Made by a program: the position numbers and the translations under genes
In this document: positions 61,430-64,000 of the stretch, one piece after another
How positions within the stretch are numbered: the first letter of the stretch is position 1
How the letters are laid out: each line of letters opens with the position of its first letter
The notes under the pieces: generated by a model
The model's database searches: none
Told to the model about the DNA's origin: nothing
Seen by the model: only the letters and a program-made list of their open reading frames with translations
NCBI RefSeq assembly: GCF_016908595.1
Contig: NZ_JAFBEC010000001.1
Location: 62,001 to 126,000, forward strand
Length of the DNA stretch: 64,000 bases
Origin: Geomicrobium sediminis
GTDB taxonomy: Bacteria; Bacillota; Bacilli; Bacillales; Marinococcaceae
Direction of reading: 5' to 3'

Positions 61430-62470
61430 CTACTTATAAAATAACGTTTGGCTTTCAATGATTGTATCCATCACGACTTGGTTATGATGCCCATCTTCAA
61501 TGAGTGGTAAATCCCGATCGACTTGATGAAAGGCAAAATAATCATACACCTTTTCTAAGAAAGGATAAAATGCTGGATAATAAGCCGCTGCCTCTTTCGA
61601 CTGTAGCGCTGGCAGCTTTCCTTCTGACCGAATGTCGAGCTCTTCTAATGGTGCTTGAGCTTGCCCTATTAAAAGCAACTTATCATTCTCTAGTTTAATC
61701 GTTCCTTGCCTTCCAAATACCTTGATGTTAGACCCAAATCCGTGGTTAACACAAGAAAGCAACTGAATTGAAAATGTGCAATTCTTCTTCATCTTTCCGT
61801 GAATAAAGAACCCATCATCAGCATCTCTCATTTCTCCAGCACCTTCAGGTACGTGCGTATGTAACAACCCATTCACGTTCGCTACCTCATCATCCACTAA
61901 CCATCTCAAACAATCAATCATATGTGTGCCTAAAGCGCCTAGCATACCTCCGAATTGTTGTTTTTCACCCATCCAACCTCTTTTGTTCAAATGCAAGCTT
62001 TGATATTGAGGGCTTGAGATGTGATTCTCAAAGTGAATAGCCTCCCCGATTAGACCTTGTAGCATGAGCTCCTTCATCTTCTGACAGGCAGGGTGATACC
62101 GCCATTCAAAATCAATAACGACTTTCGCATCGTAAAGAGCTGCAAGTTCTACAAGTTCTTGTGATTCACGATGATTCATCGTAAACGGTTTCTCACAAAC
62201 GACATGGATGCCTCTTTTCAACGCCTCTTTAACCATAACAAAATGATACCGAGGTAACGAACTAACAAACACGACATCTAGCTCTTCCTTCTCTAGCATT
62301 AAGGTCCAGCACTTATAATGAACTGGCGCCCGCTCCTCATCTAATAGATGATCTGGTAAACGATGCCGATTCATCGTACAAATTGCCGTAACTTCCATTT
62401 CAGGATGCAACGCAATGATTGGAGCTTGAACGTTTAAGCCAAATCCACCGCCGATTATCCCAACTTTCAT
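61430..62470 (-). CDS. Gfo/Idh/MocA-family oxidoreductase
   Basis: This 346-residue NAD(P)-dependent sugar or inositol-type dehydrogenase has KVGIIGGGFGLNVQAPI (cofactor), the conserved VVCEKPFTMNHRES, and a C-terminal substrate domain with GGMLGALGTHMIDCLRWLV (the GTHxxD active-site His and Asp). The substrate is unknown. GGGAGG six bases before ATG 62470 sets the start; the open frame to 62509 is discounted. Confidence 0.9.
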   Translation of the reverse strand: MKVGIIGGGFGLNVQAPIIALHPEMEVTAICTMNRHRLPDHLLDEERAPVHYKCWTLMLEKEELDVVFVSSLPRYHFVMVKEALKRGIHVVCEKPFTMNHRESQELVELAALYDAKVVIDFEWRYHPACQKMKELMLQGLIGEAIHFENHISSPQYQSLHLNKRGWMGEKQQFGGMLGALGTHMIDCLRWLVDDEVANVNGLLHTHVPEGAGEMRDADDGFFIHGKMKKNCTFSIQLLSCVNHGFGSNIKVFGRQGTIKLENDKLLLIGQAQAPLEELDIRSEGKLPALQSKEAAAYYPAFYPFLEKVYDYFAFHQVDRDLPLIEDGHHNQVVMDTIIESQTLFYK

Positions 62471-62578
62471 CTGTATCCTCCCTTTAGTTTGATACGTAAG
62501 AACTCTCACCCATCACCATACATTCAACGTGCTAATTCCATGCCCCTGCTTTCTCTCAATGCTCATCCATAAAAAAAG

Positions 62579-62606
62579 CACAAGCAGGTGTTGTGCCTGA
62601 CTTGTG
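62579..62606. terminator. Terminator of the acyl-CoA synthetase gene
   Basis: Arms CACAAGCAGG / CCTGACTTGTG (one bulge) enclose TGTTGTG, followed on the minus strand by a run of seven T. Confidence 0.82.
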
Positions 62607-62633
62607 TGTGGTATCGTTAAGTCTTCGCCCCAC

Positions 62634-64000
62634 CTACTTACGAGTGACCAATTCCCGAAGAGCGGGTTTTAAAATTTTCCCACTCGTTGTTTTAGGTAAT
62701 TCATCTAGTTGTGTAAAGTAAGCGGGTATTTTATAGGGTGCTAACATGGGCCGACAATGACGCTGCAACATGTCTGTGGTCAATGTAACACTCGAATCTT
62801 TCGTTGAAAAGTATGCATGTACGACCTCGCCCATAATTGGGTCTGGACTGCCGATGACACTTGCTTCTAAAATATCTGGGTGGGTGTAGAGCACTTCTTC
62901 AATTTCTCTCGGGTAAATGTTCATCCCTCCCCGAATCACTAGATCTTTCTTCCGATCCACGATATAGAGATAACCTTCATCATCTTGATATGCAATATCA
63001 CCCGTATATAGCCAGACATCTCGAATCGTATTAGCTGTTGCGACCTCATTTTTCCAATACCCTTTCATTACATTTGGACCCTTAACCGTAAGTTCACCTT
63101 TCTCATAACTCGGCATTTCTTTACCTTCGTTGTCTCGAATCACCACAGAAACTCGGGGGAGTGCCGTACCAATGGATCCGGGCTTCTTTTTACCTTCTGG
63201 ACGATGACTAGTCACGATTGGAGAACATTCCGTAAGCCCGTACCCTTCAATTAGTTCAACCCCTGACACAGCTTTCCACCGATCGAGTAGTTCTACTGGC
63301 ATTGGGGCTGAGCCTGTAAAAGCGATTCGAAGATATAGAGTACGTTCGTTGATTCGAGGGTGATTAAGCAACATCGCGACAACACTAGGTGGAATAAAGT
63401 AAAACGTGACCTTCTTATCTTCTAAAAGCGTTAAGACTTTATCAGTCGAGTACTTTGGCAAAATGTAGCTCGTACCACCAGCAACAAGCATTGTAAGCAT
63501 GCAATTGGTCTGAGACGCAGCATGATAAAGAGGAGAAGAGATTAAGCAATAATCATCACTAGAACAATGGAGAATGTCTTTATACGTCATCGCATTCGTT
63601 CGTAACCCTTTGTGAGTGAGCATTGCACCTTTTGGCTTCCCAGTCGTTCCAGACGTATATAAAATTTGACATACGCGTTCATCATCAACGACACCTGGAT
63701 CACAATGTGTAGGCAAAGACTGAATCGCACGCAACAGTGCATTGTCAGATGATTGGGCATCAACTAAGATTACATCAATAAGATTGTCGCTATTCTCCCT
63801 AACAGCTTGAACATTCTCCGAAGCTGCAGCATCAACAACAAAAAGCACCGGTTGTGAGTCAAACGCGATATGCGTTATTTCTGCTGCTGCTGTATAGGTC
63901 GGATTAATCGGTACGATAATGGCACCGCACTTTACAGCTGCAAAATAACAATACACAAACTCTAAACTATTACCTAGTTGCAACAAGATCCGATCACCCT
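62634..64000 (-). CDS. AMP-forming acyl-CoA synthetase, 5' end outside the window
   Basis: The visible 455 codons cover most of an ANL-superfamily ligase: GDRILLQLGNSLEFVYCYFAA at the window edge, the ATP loop YTSGTTGKPKGAML, GYGLTECSPI, YTGDIAYQDDEGYLYIVDRKKDLVIRGGMNIYPREIEEVL, and the catalytic Lys in PKTTSGKILKPALRE. It activates a carboxylic acid, probably a fatty acid, as an adenylate and then a CoA thioester. The frame runs off the window at base 64000, so the TTG at 63986 is not the real start; about 50-60 N-terminal residues are missing. Confidence 0.93.
   Translation of the reverse strand, partial: GDRILLQLGNSLEFVYCYFAAVKCGAIIVPINPTYTAAAEITHIAFDSQPVLFVVDAAASENVQAVRENSDNLIDVILVDAQSSDNALLRAIQSLPTHCDPGVVDDERVCQILYTSGTTGKPKGAMLTHKGLRTNAMTYKDILHCSSDDYCLISSPLYHAASQTNCMLTMLVAGGTSYILPKYSTDKVLTLLEDKKVTFYFIPPSVVAMLLNHPRINERTLYLRIAFTGSAPMPVELLDRWKAVSGVELIEGYGLTECSPIVTSHRPEGKKKPGSIGTALPRVSVVIRDNEGKEMPSYEKGELTVKGPNVMKGYWKNEVATANTIRDVWLYTGDIAYQDDEGYLYIVDRKKDLVIRGGMNIYPREIEEVLYTHPDILEASVIGSPDPIMGEVVHAYFSTKDSSVTLTTDMLQRHCRPMLAPYKIPAYFTQLDELPKTTSGKILKPALRELVTRK

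Overview
The window looks like the chromosome of a low-to-moderate GC Gram-positive of the family Bacillaceae, most like the alkaliphilic bacilli. The signs are strong AGGAGG-type ribosome sites, lipoprotein signals, an SLH-anchored surface protein, CcpA (cre), Fur and sigma-54 sites of Bacillus type, a yrkD-yrkJ type sulfur operon in B. subtilis order, and a ykkCD pair. No rRNA or tRNA gene was seen. Species cannot be fixed from the sequence alone.

Layout. 0-6.4 kb: paired SMR exporter (ykkCD), a YtkA-like lipoprotein, a stress-type short-chain dehydrogenase, and an ascorbate-type PTS (IIC, IIB) behind a BglG-family PRD activator that carries its own IIB and IIA domains. 6.4-11.0 kb: an acyl-CoA-dehydrogenase-like flavoprotein, a DUF4242 protein, a divergent HxlR regulator and a NitT/TauT-type ABC importer, with a shared TTAGTAAAC-like element in both control regions. 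11.2-20.5 kb: a Fur-box-controlled siderophore operon resembling staphyloferrin B genes (MFS exporter, three IucA/IucC synthetases, SbnG-like aldolase, SbnH-like decarboxylase) plus an RraA-family gene; no sbnA or sbnB is present. 20.9-26.6 kb: an AtoE-type transporter, then a BASS transporter, aldehyde dehydrogenase, SDR and tartrate/isopropylmalate-type dehydrogenase operon with a cre-like site. 26.7-33.2 kb: a polyphosphate operon (ppk1, ppx) led by an exported LRR/DUF2252/SLH protein. 34.3-39.0 kb: a 3-hydroxybutyrate-type operon (GntP permease, two dehydrogenases) with a textbook -24/-12 promoter, a perfect cre at its start point, and its sigma-54 activator upstream.

40.0-51.8 kb is an AT-rich accessory region and probable defence island. 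It holds a BsuBI/PstI-type methylase-endonuclease fusion with an internal ribosome site exactly at the nuclease boundary, a broken Mrr gene, a HEPN protein translationally coupled to a KAP-like P-loop NTPase, a second HEPN-like protein behind a structured inverted-repeat element, a decayed IS150-type insertion sequence, and a short type I-C-like CRISPR array with no cas genes in the window. The HEPN/NTPase pair is the best candidate here for an undescribed system.

51.8-64.0 kb returns to housekeeping and stress functions: GNAT, small membrane and secreted proteins, an arsR-arsI pair with a clear operator, a cupin, the CstR/yrk-type persulfide operon with two operators, a Gfo/Idh/MocA dehydrogenase, and an acyl-CoA synthetase cut by the window end.

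Starts were re-chosen where a ribosome site pointed to an internal codon; these cases are stated. All functional names come from motif recognition by eye, with no database search.
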